Shown here piece by piece: positions 1 through 8,839 of a stretch of 64,000 bases of DNA; the first letter of the stretch is position 1, and each line of letters begins with the position of its first letter. The notes under the pieces are model-generated. The model was not told where the DNA came from. It did not search any database and saw only the letters and a program-made list of their open reading frames with translations. Source of the DNA: Roseivivax isoporae LMG 25204 (GTDB lineage Bacteria; Pseudomonadota; Alphaproteobacteria; Rhodobacterales; Rhodobacteraceae); NCBI RefSeq assembly GCF_000521865.1, contig NZ_JAME01000022.1, positions 27,527 to 91,526 of the forward strand, read 5' to 3'. The translations under genes and the position numbers were made by a program.

Positions 1-247
1 AAACGAACAGGTCCTGAACGACCCGTCATTTTACGCGGACGCCATGCACCGCGCCGCTGCGATTAGCGAGGATGAGCTTTTCATGGCGTTGTCCTCATCG
101 CTGAACGATATGACGGTCCAAGACGCTCGGGCGTTTGTCGCGAAGCTGTGGCACAGCACGATCGATGACAATTCCCGCAAGTATGCCGAAGCCCTGAAGC
201 GCCCCGAGCGTGAACCGCAGCCCTTTCGCCCGGGGAACACCGTGTAA
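1..247 (+). CDS. Hypothetical protein, C-terminal part (5' end outside window)
   Basis: An open frame runs from the first bases of the window to a TAA at 245-247 and gives about 81 residues. The first internal ATG is at 44, but the frame is open upstream of it, so the gene most likely starts before the window. The protein is soluble, acidic to neutral and probably helical, with no motif I recognise. It lies just upstream of, and on the same strand as, the rhomboid gene. The coding call rests on the open frame alone, and no function is proposed. Confidence 0.4.
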   Translation, partial: NEQVLNDPSFYADAMHRAAAISEDELFMALSSSLNDMTVQDARAFVAKLWHSTIDDNSRKYAEALKRPEREPQPFRPGNTV

Positions 248-324
248 CATCGGAGCCATTCTCTTGGCTTGAGCCGTACCGAGGTTGGCCGCCTCAAACC
301 CCCCTTTCCTGGAGGTGGCATCCT

Positions 325-978
325 GTGCAGCGCGCGAAAGCCGTTGAAGGTGCTGTGGTGACGTCTACTGTCGCCAACATGATGAACCGGGATCACATGC
401 GCGCCTTCTTGCGGCGCGCCGCGGCGCTTGCCGCTTTTGTCGCACTGCTCTGGGCGGTCCAAGTCGTCAATTGGATCACCGGCTACGGCTTGAACCCGGC
501 CTTCGGCCTGATCCCCCGGCACGTCAGCGGATTGGATGGTGTCATCACCATGCCCCTCCTGCATGGAAGCTTCGCGCACCTTATGGCCAATACCCCGCCG
601 CTCTTGGTGATGGGTGGGCTGCTGGTGGCCACGACCACGAGGGCCTTGCTGTCGGTGAACGCAGTGGTGATCGGCCTCGGCGGCGGACTCGTCTGGCTGT
701 TCGGAAGCTCCGCCATCCATATCGGTGCGTCAGGGTTGGTCTTCGGCTGGTTTGGCTTCCTCGTCGCGCGCGGCTTCGTGGATCGCTCATTGATCACGCT
801 GGGCGCGGCACTGGTGGTCGGTGTCCTCTATAGCTCCATTCTCTGGGGCGTTCTTCCGGGCCAACCCGGCGTCTCGTGGGAGGCGCATCTCTTCGGCGCC
901 ATCGCGGGCGCGGCCGCTGCAGCCCTTGTCCGGACGCATGTCCATGCGCCGCGCCTCGGCGGTGTCGATCTGGACTGA
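325..978 (+). CDS. Rhomboid family intramembrane serine protease
   Basis: A 217-residue multi-pass membrane protein, expected to cut transmembrane helices of substrates inside the inner membrane. The rhomboid signatures are in order: HxxxN at H85-N89 in the [13 protein letters not shown] stretch, the nucleophile motif GASG with Ser136, and the catalytic histidine H188 in AHLFGAIAG. About six hydrophobic segments are visible, the normal bacterial core size. The GTG start at 325 is chosen because GGAGGT lies at 311-316 with ideal spacing; an ATG further in (near 379) would cost about 18 residues. The substrate is unknown, and nothing ties it to the defence pair downstream other than position. 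Confidence 0.9.
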   Translation: MQRAKAVEGAVVTSTVANMMNRDHMRAFLRRAAALAAFVALLWAVQVVNWITGYGLNPAFGLIPRHVSGLDGVITMPLLHGSFAHLMANTPPLLVMGGLLVATTTRALLSVNAVVIGLGGGLVWLFGSSAIHIGASGLVFGWFGFLVARGFVDRSLITLGAALVVGVLYSSILWGVLPGQPGVSWEAHLFGAIAGAAAAALVRTHVHAPRLGGVDLD

Positions 979-1220
979 AGCGCTACACCTGCCCAAAGCT
1001 GCCGCTCAATGAGAGGTCCAATACTGCGACGCAACGATATTAAATATCTAATTTTTCTATTTCAGTTGCGAATTGACCGAGGCTTCCTGCGATCGTTGCA
1101 ATTCTGGTGTTTGCGACCCATTCTCCGCGTAATGTTAACCAGGTTAGGAATATCCATTAACATTCACCGCATCGATGTCCTCTGGGCAATACTCGACCCC
1201 GAACAGAATGACTGATCACT

Positions 1221-2030
1221 ATGGTAATTGCGCTGACACCGATCCGAGAGGGCGATCTATGGTCCGGGTCTACATGGACGGTCGAAGACGAAAATGCGTT
1301 GGCCGGGCTGCTTGCTCGCGTGGCCATCGGCCAAGCCAGAGTTGCCGAGCGCATTCTGCACGAGGACGGTTTGGTTGACATCAACTACCCAATGGGCGGC
1401 TATGAAAGTGCGCGGAACCTACTCAAGCTTGGCACAAGTGGTGATCCGGCCCATCGTGATGGTTGGATGTTCCAAGTGATCTCGTGGATTGCCGCGCACC
1501 GCGCAGGGAGGCCGGGCATGATCCGGTCGCCACACATGCGACATGCGGACAAGGGCCTCGATGGGCTCTTGGTTGAGTTCGAAGACACGGAGATCGCGCG
1601 AGTAGTGATCTCTGAGGAGAAGGCAACGGGGAATGCTCGAACTATGGTCCGGGATCGGGTTTGGCCCGAGTTTCAAGACTTTGAGACGGGCAGACGGGAT
1701 GCCGAACTCGTCGATGGTGTCTCAACGTTGCTTGCGGGTGCCGGGCATCCTAATCCCGATGCCGTGGTTGCCGCCATCTTGTGGACGGAGAAGCGGGCCT
1801 ACCGGGTTGCGGTAACGATCGACGACACGCACGCTTCGGAGAAAGGCCTCAAGGCTCTCTACAAGGGCTACGAGGCAGCAGTCTCCGGCGCGATCGACCG
1901 TCGCCGGGCGGAGGCCTTCCAAGTTCAGAATCTCCGGCCCTGGTTCGAAAATATCGCCGTCAGGGCAACCGCCATCATCGATGCCGAGGAGGCCGCCATT
2001 CAATGTATGACGAGAGAACGGCCGATCTGA
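1221..2030 (+). CDS. hamA: HamA-like (DUF1837-type) PD-(D/E)xK nuclease, Hachiman-like defence protein
   Basis: A 269-residue soluble protein. A nuclease-like core is visible: D114 in GLDGLL, followed after a strand by E132-E133-K134 (SEEK), which is the spacing of a PD-(D/E)xK active site. It directly precedes, and overlaps by 28 bp, a large Ski2-like helicase gene. That order, a small nuclease then a large SF2 helicase, is the architecture of Hachiman (HamA-HamB, also called AbpAB), where HamA degrades DNA when HamB meets abnormal DNA. The family assignment is inferred from motif, size and partner, not from a search. The start is the ATG at 1221, whose ribosome site is weak. It could instead belong to another nuclease-helicase pair. 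Confidence 0.6.
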   Translation: MVIALTPIREGDLWSGSTWTVEDENALAGLLARVAIGQARVAERILHEDGLVDINYPMGGYESARNLLKLGTSGDPAHRDGWMFQVISWIAAHRAGRPGMIRSPHMRHADKGLDGLLVEFEDTEIARVVISEEKATGNARTMVRDRVWPEFQDFETGRRDAELVDGVSTLLAGAGHPNPDAVVAAILWTEKRAYRVAVTIDDTHASEKGLKALYKGYEAAVSGAIDRRRAEAFQVQNLRPWFENIAVRATAIIDAEEAAIQCMTRERPI

Positions 2031-5000
2031 TCCGATCCGCCCCAGACCTTCCCGGCCTCGATCGAAATCGGTTGCCGGAACAACTGTCGCAAGCGTTTGC
2101 TGAGATCGTGTCTGCCCGCATCGCATTGCGCGATACCGAGACCCCTGCGGGCGACATCAGCGAGACCATCGCGTTCGCGCGTAGGCTTGCCGCGACCAAT
2201 GAGGTGTTGGTTACGACGAGTCCTGAGCGCGAAAACCGTCGCGCTGCAAGCTTCGTGGCAGCGTCCGCGCATCAACTTGTTCATCAGGCCGAAGCTCTTC
2301 TCGGCTTGGCTTCGAGGACTACTACATTCACAGCGGACGCGATCAGTTCCGACGTCTCCGCAATGCTGCTTTTTTTGATCGCAGGCTCGTCTGCCGACGC
2401 CACCGAGGTCGCGCGGGCGCTTCGGTCACCGGCGGAAGATCGGCTTCAGCACGAACTCGTACTGAACCTCGGCTGGTTAGCGCGCGGAATGATTGGGACA
2501 ATCCTCAACCAGGAGCGACGTCCGGTCACCGAGCTGGTCGCTGGCGAAGGCGTCGATGGCACGCGAGCCGCGAATGCGTTGTACCATCGACTTCTCGAAG
2601 GCGTCCGTGCCCTCGCGGCTGTTTTGGGAGGCATTTCGGACGCGGATCGGGACCGACCTGCCGCGATCTTTCGTGGCGTCGCCAGGTCAGCGAGACCAGA
2701 CGATGCCATTGCAATCGAAGGCTCGCCGCCGATGCCGATCGCCTCGTTTCCAGGTCCGTTCCACCTGGCGCGGCTTCTCGAAACGGCGACTTCGGCACTT
2801 CTCGAGGCGGCAGTCATCAATATCAACCCGCCGGACGGTGTGCCTGCGGATCGCTGGCATCATTCGATGGCACGAATCGCGAAGAAGAGGCCATACCTCT
2901 GGACTAACCATCTTGCCGCAATCAGGGGAGGCTATCTCGAACCGGGTACATCCTGTGCTGTTGGCTTTCCGACAGGCGCAGGTAAATCGACTACCGCTCA
3001 ACTGAAGATCCACGCAGCTCTCCTGCGAAACCTGAAGGTGGTTTTCCTCGCGCCGACCCATGCGCTGGTCGATCAGACGGCCCGGGATCTGCGGGCCGCC
3101 TTCCCGAACACCAACGTTAAGGGACAGCGCGCAGAGGAGTTTGAGGAAGGCACGCTGCTCGAAGAGTTGCCTGACATACTCGTCATGACCCCGGAGGCAT
3201 GCCTCTACGCGAGTCACATTGAGCCTGATAGCTTCGCGGATGTCGGATTGCTGATCTTCGACGAATGCCATTTGATTCATCCGAAGACTGACGGGGATCG
3301 GCGAGCCATCGACGCGATGCTCTGCCTAATTCGCTTCACGCGAATCGCCCCGGAGGCTGACCTCGTCCTCCTATCGGCGATGATGAAGAACACGGCAGAA
3401 ATCGCTGAATGGCTTGGGGAGCTGACTGGGGGAGAACTGAAAGGGCGTCGATCAATCCCCCTTGACGACGTTTGGAAACCAACCCGGCAGTTGCGGGGCT
3501 GCGTCGTCTATCAGGCAAACGAAATCGAACATCTGAACCAGAAAATTGGGGAGGCGTGGAGGAGTAAGACGACAAAATTTCCGCCTGTAGGGCTCAAGAG
3601 GGATCTACACGCGTCCCCATTAGGACTGTTCAGTCTGAAACAGACATGGGCCTCGATGAAACGCGACGATTACGCCCTGCTCTCGCTCTTGGATCATCAG
3701 GTTCTGCTGACGGCGAACAACTACTGGAGCCTAACCCCAAACTCAGGCGAGCTTGCGTCGCACATCGCGGCATCGGCATCAAAGGCTGGACTCCGGACCC
3801 TCGTCTTCTCCCAGTCAATCCCGAACGCATGGTCGATCGCCAAAAAGGCATCGGCGCTCATCGGCGCTCCACCGACCGAACTCACTACAGCCGAAAAGGA
3901 CCTATACGAAACGGCAGTCGATGAAATGGGCGACGCGGGCGATGTATATCTCGCCGTCGAGGACGGTCTTCTGCAAAGCGCTGCCACGGCGCATCACGGC
4001 CTTTTGCTTCCCTACGAAAGAGATTTGGCGGAGAGGCTTTACGGTAGGGACGACGGCCTGCGGGTACTCGCAGCGACCCCGACCTTGGCGCAGGGGATGA
4101 ATCTTCCTGCCGATTTGGTGATCATCGCTGAAGACAGCCGCTTTGATCGTGAAACGAACCGTCGCGATCTTCTCGATGCCGCTGCGTTGCTGAATGCCGC
4201 TGGGCGGGCAGGACGCGCGGGTCAAAGCGCGTCGGGTATCGTGCTGATTGTTCCTGGAAAGGTTGTTCCCCTGTCAGATGAAGAGGGAACGATTGGTGAG
4301 CAATGGACGCAGCTCCGGGAGGTCTTCAGCCAGTCCGATCAGTGCTTGGTGCTCGAGGATCCATTCGAAGCCGTCATGGACCGTGTCCATCACAAGGCGG
4401 AGGACGCCGGAGATCTGGAACGGTATGTCGTCAGCCGTCTAATGGAAACGCCCTCAGATGGCGAAGATGGAGGCTCGCCTCGGGTCGATCTGTCCCGGAG
4501 CCTCACGGCGTTCCTAAAGCGTAAGGCGGGTGACGAACAGTGGGTCGCGAGCCGTACGGAGGCAGCCCTGTCTGTCATGTCCGGCGCCGATGAAGATGCT
4601 GTCGTGCTGGATCAGAGATACCGAGACCTCGCCTCCATGGTGGGTCTCCCAGAGGACGTGCTCAAAGCTTTGTCTGACGCGCTTGCCGACGCCCAAGATG
4701 ACATGGCAAGCACGGTGGCCGGGATCTGCGAGTGGATGTTCTCATGGATGGAGGCCAATCCGGGTCACCTTTTCCGAATGATTAAGCCCTCGACCTTCGA
4801 AGATCTCTTTGGGAAGACCTATGGAGACTTGGCATCGGATGAAGAGAAAGCGAGGTACGCGGTTCCCAAGCTTGAGGCGACTCTGCGACAATGGATGGAC
4901 GGCGCGCCACTGAAAGAAATCCAGCAGACGATATCGCCGAATGGGGCTTCGGCGGAGTTCTCGCCTGACGCACGCAAGTTTGTCATTCGCATGATCCCCG

Positions 5001-5350
5001 ACCTGGCGCACGTGATGGGTTTGCCTTCTCGTATGATGCAGATATTCACGCCAGGAGGATCTGAGCCGAATACGGTGGAGGGTGCGGGCCCCCTCCTCCT
5101 CGCTCATGTCTGCGTTCGACGAGGGCTTCGAGATGCAGAGATGGCAGCATTTTCGATGTCGGGGGGAGCCTTGCCTCGAAGGGCGACCCATCGGGCGTTC
5201 GATGAGGTACGCCCGCATGTGGCTGCAGCAGAAAGCGGCGAGACGCTCGAAAATCTCAAGGAAAGGGTTCGCGCGGGCAAGGACCTCAAGCAGGCAATAG
5301 AGGCGTTCTCGAATATTGACCTGGGTCCGTTCGACAGCACCCAGTTGTGA
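2003..5350 (+). CDS. hamB: HamB-like Ski2-type superfamily 2 helicase
   Basis: A protein of 1115 residues. Helicase motifs are in order: Walker A FPTGAGKS near residue 321, a DECH box (FDECHLIHP) near 416, SAMM as motif III, ATPTLAQGMNLPA as motif V, and NAAGRAGRAG as motif VI, near residue 730. This set is typical of Ski2/Hel308-like SF2 helicases, the class to which HamB belongs. The frame is open well upstream, but the ATG at 2003 is preceded by GAGGAGG at 1986-1992 and overlaps the nuclease gene by 28 bp, so the two are translationally coupled. The roughly 320-residue N-terminal and 350-residue C-terminal regions have no motif I can name. Role inferred: the sensor half of an anti-phage pair. 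Confidence 0.7.
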   Translation: MYDERTADLIRSAPDLPGLDRNRLPEQLSQAFAEIVSARIALRDTETPAGDISETIAFARRLAATNEVLVTTSPERENRRAASFVAASAHQLVHQAEALLGLASRTTTFTADAISSDVSAMLLFLIAGSSADATEVARALRSPAEDRLQHELVLNLGWLARGMIGTILNQERRPVTELVAGEGVDGTRAANALYHRLLEGVRALAAVLGGISDADRDRPAAIFRGVARSARPDDAIAIEGSPPMPIASFPGPFHLARLLETATSALLEAAVININPPDGVPADRWHHSMARIAKKRPYLWTNHLAAIRGGYLEPGTSCAVGFPTGAGKSTTAQLKIHAALLRNLKVVFLAPTHALVDQTARDLRAAFPNTNVKGQRAEEFEEGTLLEELPDILVMTPEACLYASHIEPDSFADVGLLIFDECHLIHPKTDGDRRAIDAMLCLIRFTRIAPEADLVLLSAMMKNTAEIAEWLGELTGGELKGRRSIPLDDVWKPTRQLRGCVVYQANEIEHLNQKIGEAWRSKTTKFPPVGLKRDLHASPLGLFSLKQTWASMKRDDYALLSLLDHQVLLTANNYWSLTPNSGELASHIAASASKAGLRTLVFSQSIPNAWSIAKKASALIGAPPTELTTAEKDLYETAVDEMGDAGDVYLAVEDGLLQSAATAHHGLLLPYERDLAERLYGRDDGLRVLAATPTLAQGMNLPADLVIIAEDSRFDRETNRRDLLDAAALLNAAGRAGRAGQSASGIVLIVPGKVVPLSDEEGTIGEQWTQLREVFSQSDQCLVLEDPFEAVMDRVHHKAEDAGDLERYVVSRLMETPSDGEDGGSPRVDLSRSLTAFLKRKAGDEQWVASRTEAALSVMSGADEDAVVLDQRYRDLASMVGLPEDVLKALSDALADAQDDMASTVAGICEWMFSWMEANPGHLFRMIKPSTFEDLFGKTYGDLASDEEKARYAVPKLEATLRQWMDGAPLKEIQQTISPNGASAEFSPDARKFVIRMIPDLAHVMGLPSRMMQIFTPGGSEPNTVEGAGPLLLAHVCVRRGLRDAEMAAFSMSGGALPRRATHRAFDEVRPHVAAAESGETLENLKERVRAGKDLKQAIEAFSNIDLGPFDSTQL

Positions 5351-5647
5351 CAGAAGGGTACAGTGAGCGTCGAGCAGGCACATCGAAAGTCCGCTTTCCT
5401 GCCCATCATGTCGCATGCTGGAGTAGGTACTTTGTATAGCTGGCGGCGTGGTCGCCTGCACTTCAACCTTGGCTTAAGCCTTGCGGCCTCCCCAGCTCGG
5501 CTTCGCGTGTCGCAGGGGAGAACGGCCCTTCGGTCCGTCGCGCATTCGGCCATGCGGCCTCACCGCGGCGTTGCGCCTGGCATCCCGGTTTGCCCGCCTC
5601 GCGAGCACGTCCCTCCCCGGCCGCTCCGCCGGATTGCGCTCCGGTCT

Positions 5648-5677
5648 GTTTTGGCCCGAGGCCAAAACGATCCTGCC
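5648..5677 (+). other. Candidate origin of transfer (oriT) with nic-like motif
   Basis: A perfect 9-bp inverted repeat (GTTTTGGCC, 3-nt loop, GGCCAAAAC, 5648-5668) is followed after one base by ATCCTGCC (5670-5677). In RP4-type oriTs the relaxase-binding hairpin also sits just upstream of an ATCCTG-C nick site. The element encodes its own relaxase 3 kb downstream, so an oriT is expected nearby. The resemblance is short and could be chance; the hairpin at 7934-7953, closer to the mob genes, is the rival. Confidence 0.3.
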
Positions 5678-5708
5678 GCTCCATCCGTCTTCCGCGTCCG
5701 GTCGGGCC

Positions 5709-5733
5709 GTTTGCCTGCTCGGGTCGGGCAAAC
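5709..5733. repeat. Inverted repeat GTTTGCC / GGCAAAC
   Basis: A 7-bp perfect inverted repeat (5709-5715 and 5727-5733) separated by 11 bases, lying 40 bp after the candidate oriT hairpin. No T-run follows, so a terminator is unlikely. It may be part of the same transfer or partition region. Confidence 0.4.
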
Positions 5734-6020
5734 CTACCGTCAAAACACACACACATGAGCGTGGAAGCATATCCTCCGGATGGCCCCCAAATCAGCCCGC
5801 GTCAAGGATCGCAAAACTTTTCGGCGAGGGCGGTGCCCGTGGCGCGGGGCGGACCCGTGCGTGAGGGCGCGCATGTGTCGGGTGTTGCGCACGGAAAACT
5901 TTTGCGCCCGGCAAGCCGGCGGCTACGCCGTCCCTGACCCGGGCAGATTCGGAAACCAGGCATTCGGCCATGCCCCCACACTCACGTGGTGGCCTAGGAA
6001 CCGAATACTGGAGACCAAAC

Positions 6021-6950
6021 ATGGCTTACGACACCGCAAACACCTACGAGACCATCGAGCTTTTCGGACTGACCGAGAAGGACGCGCAGCTGCCGATCCC
6101 GGAAGATCACATCCTGACCGACCACATCATCCGCGAGAGCTTCGAGGCTTTGCTCGGGCAGCTGCGCGGGACCGGGCTTGAAGCAGAAATCGAACCGCTG
6201 GCCCATGGGCTCGCGACGATCCTGCAGCGCCGCAAGGTGGCGCTTGGCAAGGAGGTCGACCGCACCGCTGACAAGATCGGCGCGCTGGCAAAATCCCACG
6301 ACGGATCGGAGATTGCCGAGACGGCGCTTGAAGAGGCGCAGGCGCGCTTTCTGCACCTGCGCGAGATTGTCAGCGCCATCGAGGTGATGAGCGAGGCGGC
6401 GGCGGAATGCTACGAGATCGAGACCGGTCACGCCTTCATCCCGGCAGCCGGCTCGCGCGCAAGCGTCCGGGCGCAAGAGACCGGGGCGGTCTTCGAGGCG
6501 CGGCAGCTCCTGGAGCAGCACGACCGCGAGACTGCCGAGAAATCGAAAGTCGAGGGGGTGCCCCTGATCGTCTCAGGAGCCACCGACTGGACAGATGTCG
6601 ATGTGATCTTCAACACACTCGACAAGGTTCGCGAACGGATCAAACAGAACCGCAATCAGGAGATCTTCCTCTGCCACAAGGGTGGCAAGCACGGGGCGGA
6701 GATGATTGCGGCTCGGTGGGCTCGGGCACGCGGGGTCGCACAAGCGCGCTTCGATCCGCGCTGGTCCGCGCATGGGCGGGCGGCGCCGTTCAAGTGCAAC
6801 GACGAAATGCTGGACGACAAGTTCGCGGCGACGGGGGTTGTACTCTTCGGCGGCAACGGGGTCGCGCTGAACCTCGGGCAGAAGGCGGAAGCGAAAGGCC
6901 TGACGGTCATGCGGGTTGCTGACCCGGCTAAGAAGACTGCACAGGATTGA
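6021..6950 (+). CDS. DUF2493 (SLOG-superfamily) domain protein
   Basis: A 309-residue soluble protein. The N-terminal two thirds are charged and helical. The last ~110 residues hold the conserved block IFLCHKGGKHGAEMIAARWA and the later GVVLFGGNGVALNL, matching the DUF2493 / cpYpsA-like SLOG fold, thought to bind nucleotides or ADP-ribose derivatives. Such proteins are common on alphaproteobacterial plasmids near conjugation genes, but their role is not established. The start at 6021 is preferred over an upstream in-frame ATG at 5970 because GGAGA (6010-6014) precedes it and the upstream residues look non-coding. A hairpin terminator follows directly. Confidence 0.8.
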   Translation: MAYDTANTYETIELFGLTEKDAQLPIPEDHILTDHIIRESFEALLGQLRGTGLEAEIEPLAHGLATILQRRKVALGKEVDRTADKIGALAKSHDGSEIAETALEEAQARFLHLREIVSAIEVMSEAAAECYEIETGHAFIPAAGSRASVRAQETGAVFEARQLLEQHDRETAEKSKVEGVPLIVSGATDWTDVDVIFNTLDKVRERIKQNRNQEIFLCHKGGKHGAEMIAARWARARGVAQARFDPRWSAHGRAAPFKCNDEMLDDKFAATGVVLFGGNGVALNLGQKAEAKGLTVMRVADPAKKTAQD

Positions 6951-6957
6951 AGAGAGG

Positions 6958-6984
6958 GGGTCGCGCTTGGCGCGGCCCTTTCGT
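6958..6984 (+). terminator. Probable intrinsic terminator after the DUF2493 gene
   Basis: A 9-bp GC-rich stem (GGGTCGCGC, TTG loop, GCGCGGCCC, with one G-T wobble) starts 8 bases after the stop codon and is followed by TTTCGT. Confidence 0.6.
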
Positions 6985-7488
6985 CATGTCTCATGGCGCG
7001 TGCGGTCGGTCACGTGTGATCGGCAGCTCGCAGCAGCCAGCACCGTCATCCCTCTACCCGGTCCGTCAGAGTGCGGCCCATCCGCATCGGTATGGGCTGG
7101 GGATGGTACGCACCTCACGCACATCGTCAGCAGCGCAAGACGCGAGGGGTCGAGACGTCGCATATGAGGCTGAACACCTGCACGTCCCTCGGGGCGTGTT
7201 TCGGAACATCGCATCCACGCGGGCGGGCTCCGTCAGCACCCCGGCCAGGCTCGGCGGGACGCGGACGCGGATGGTGGCGGCTGCGTGATGGCAAAGGTCA
7301 TCCGGATCACTCCTTTTTGCTCATAGATGTGGATCGCACGGGGTCGGCCCAATCGTGCCCTCAGCTCACGCTTCGGCAAGCACAAATACGGCTTCCACGG
7401 CTGGCCGCGGACCCTCCGCATTTGCGCTTGCGACCGGGCCTCTTGCCCCCGTGCCGGGTGATCCCCATCGCAACAAGGAGTAACCCAA
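6985..7488. other. Non-coding stretch, no gene seen
   Basis: About 500 bases between the terminator and the small gene at 7489. The open frames crossing it have no ribosome site and unnatural composition. The end of it carries the AAGGAG ribosome site at 7475-7480 for the next gene. I see no repeat or RNA that I can name. Confidence 0.5.
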
Positions 7489-7695
7489 ATGACCAACCAC
7501 TACGTCGCCACCGTCCCCGTCAAGTTCACCGATACCGATGGCCAGGAGCGCACCCGCTTCCAACGCGTCGGCGCGATGTTCCGCAACACCCGCAACGGGG
7601 ACGACTCGGAGTTCTTCAGCCTCAAGCTCGACTTCCCGGTCGCGGTCTCGGAGCTGGTGATGTTCCCACCGAGCGCGAAAGATCCCCAGGACTAA
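7489..7695 (+). CDS. Small conserved-looking hypothetical protein
   Basis: A 68-residue soluble protein with alternating hydrophobic and charged residues that suggest a small beta-rich fold (HYVATVPVKFTD..., then FFSLKLDFPVAVSEL). There is no signal peptide and no known motif. The start is well supported: AAGGAG lies at 7475-7480, nine bases before the ATG. A strong hairpin follows 16 bases after the stop, so it is probably a single-gene transcript. Small proteins of this kind sit beside mobilisation genes on related plasmids, but I cannot assign a role. Confidence 0.65.
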   Translation: MTNHYVATVPVKFTDTDGQERTRFQRVGAMFRNTRNGDDSEFFSLKLDFPVAVSELVMFPPSAKDPQD

Positions 7696-7711
7696 ATCCT
7701 CTGACGAGGAT

Positions 7712-7742
7712 GGGCCGCCCCAGGACGATCTTGGGGCGGCCC
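7712..7742 (+). terminator. Strong hairpin, probable terminator
   Basis: A perfect 11-bp stem (GGGCCGCCCCA at 7712-7722 and its complement at 7732-7742) with a 9-base loop, just downstream of the 68-residue gene. It lacks a clean T-run, so it may act with Rho or from both sides. Confidence 0.55.
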
Positions 7743-8169
7743 TGTCCCTGTTCCAGGGATGCCGTCACCGGCGCGGGTGATCGCCGACAGCGACCTCCCC
7801 CTGGTGCCGGGCGCCGTGCGCTCAAAGGACGATCGCCGCTCGCATTAGTCTGGCCGCGACAGACCGGCCAGTCAGCCTCAAGGGGGCCATCCACAAAAAC
7901 CTATCGGCCAGGGCCTCCCGGTTTTTGCGGCAGAGATTTGGGGACCCAAATCTGGCCCTCCTTGACCCTGACTGTCCGCCCTGTCGGTGGGGTTTGCGCC
8001 CGCCCGCGGTTCCGTCCGAACACGTGGTGTTCGGCCAGATCCTCGGGCGGGGCTGGTGGACGGGACCCCTAGGACAGGTCGGTCGCCCGGTGGTGAAGGC
8101 GGCAGAGCCGCGTCCCTGCGGGCCGCGGGGGAAGCGGACACCAAGGCTGCCTGAGCCTGAATGCGACGT
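7743..8169. other. Non-coding stretch upstream of the mob operon, with perfect inverted repeat
   Basis: About 430 bases without a credible gene. The notable element is a 20-base perfect dyad, AGATTTGGG-GA-CCCAAATCT, at 7934-7953. Its place upstream of the relaxosome genes makes it an alternative oriT or accessory-protein binding site. The rest is GC-rich with short repeats near 8090-8140 that could be part of an oriT, but I find no clear nick motif. Confidence 0.45.
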
Positions 8170-8207
8170 AAGTATATAATTGACAGCATGATATATTATC
8201 GTAAGGT
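8170..8207 (+). promoter_or_regulatory. Predicted promoter of the mob operon with AT-rich dyads
   Basis: A perfect -35 TTGACA (8180-8185) and a weak -10 TAAGGT (8202-8207) stand 16 bp apart. The spacer holds the near-palindrome GATATATTATC (8190-8200), and a second AT-rich element, AAGTATATAAT, lies about 20 bp upstream of it. The same layout occurs upstream of the virB operon and of the gene at 31340, which suggests a shared operator. Confidence 0.5.
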
Positions 8208-8257
8208 AGGGGCAGCCTTGGTGGAAGGTGGCAGGAAATAGGGGGTCTTTCTTCCGC

Positions 8258-8839
8258 ATGTCCCGAACAAAACGCCTGACAGAGATCGAGAAGATGCAGA
8301 TCGTCCGCGAGGCCGCGGAGGGTGTGTCGACGTCCGAGCTGGCCGAGCGTTTCGAGGTCACATCGCGGGCCGTGCGCTACGTCCTGAAAGCCGATGCCGA
8401 GCGCCAGACGGATGCCGCAATTCCGGTCTCAGCGGTCAGTGTGAAGGTGACGGCCGCGGAGCTTGAAGCCTTCGACGCGGTGTTGGCGAAGGCGGGGATC
8501 GAGAGCCGGGCCGAGGGGCTGCGGCGGCTCATTCAGGCGGCGGGTGGGGTGTTCGTTCCGGACGCGCAGATGGCTGCTGAGATGGCGCGCTACCGCGCCT
8601 CGCTGCACAAGGTCGGCAATGGAGTCGCGCAGATTGCCAAGCAGATGACGCAGGCCAACCGGCAGGGGCAGAGGGCTGGCTCGGAGTTCACCGAATTGCG
8701 CCTCGCGCAGATGCGCGGGCTGGCGCGGTTCATCCTGGATTCTGCTGACGAGATCGACCTGCTCCTGCGCCGCCGTCGGGACGCAATGCAGCTGCAGGCC
8801 ACGGCCGCGCTGAGGGAGTTTGCCCATGCGGCTGAATGA
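8258..8839 (+). CDS. MobC-like relaxosome accessory / oriT-binding protein
   Basis: A 193-residue basic protein. The N-terminus has a helix-turn-helix (VSTSELAERFEVTSRAVRYVL, about residues 24-44). The C-terminal half has the pattern VGNGVAQIAKQMTQANRQG, typical of MobC-type accessory proteins that load the relaxase onto oriT. The relaxase gene overlaps its 3' end by 14 bp, so the two are coupled. The ATG at 8258 is preferred, with AGGGGGT upstream at 8240-8246; a GTG at 8228 would add ten residues. Function is inferred from pattern and context. Confidence 0.7.
   Translation: MSRTKRLTEIEKMQIVREAAEGVSTSELAERFEVTSRAVRYVLKADAERQTDAAIPVSAVSVKVTAAELEAFDAVLAKAGIESRAEGLRRLIQAAGGVFVPDAQMAAEMARYRASLHKVGNGVAQIAKQMTQANRQGQRAGSEFTELRLAQMRGLARFILDSADEIDLLLRRRRDAMQLQATAALREFAHAAE

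Larger units (their letters stand above)
5351..6020. other. Non-coding stretch, hairpin-rich
   Basis: About 670 bases between the helicase gene and the DUF2493 gene. Long open frames exist on both strands, but they are arginine- and proline-rich, lack ribosome sites and look like by-products of high GC. The stretch holds two clear inverted repeats (5648-5668 and 5709-5733, listed separately) and ends in the promoter or leader of the DUF2493 gene. I see no gene in it. Confidence 0.55.

Noticed and set aside
5648..5668. Intrinsic terminator of the helicase gene
   Set aside because: The hairpin is almost 300 bases from the stop and lacks a T-run; the nick-like motif makes a transfer function more likely.
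5363..5758. 131-residue open frame after the helicase gene
   Set aside because: Arg/Pro/Ala-rich composition, no ribosome site, competing frames on both strands across hairpins; looks like GC by-product.
7071..8072. 333-residue open frame across the region before the mob genes
   Set aside because: It overlaps the better supported 68-residue gene and several hairpins, and its composition is unlike a protein.
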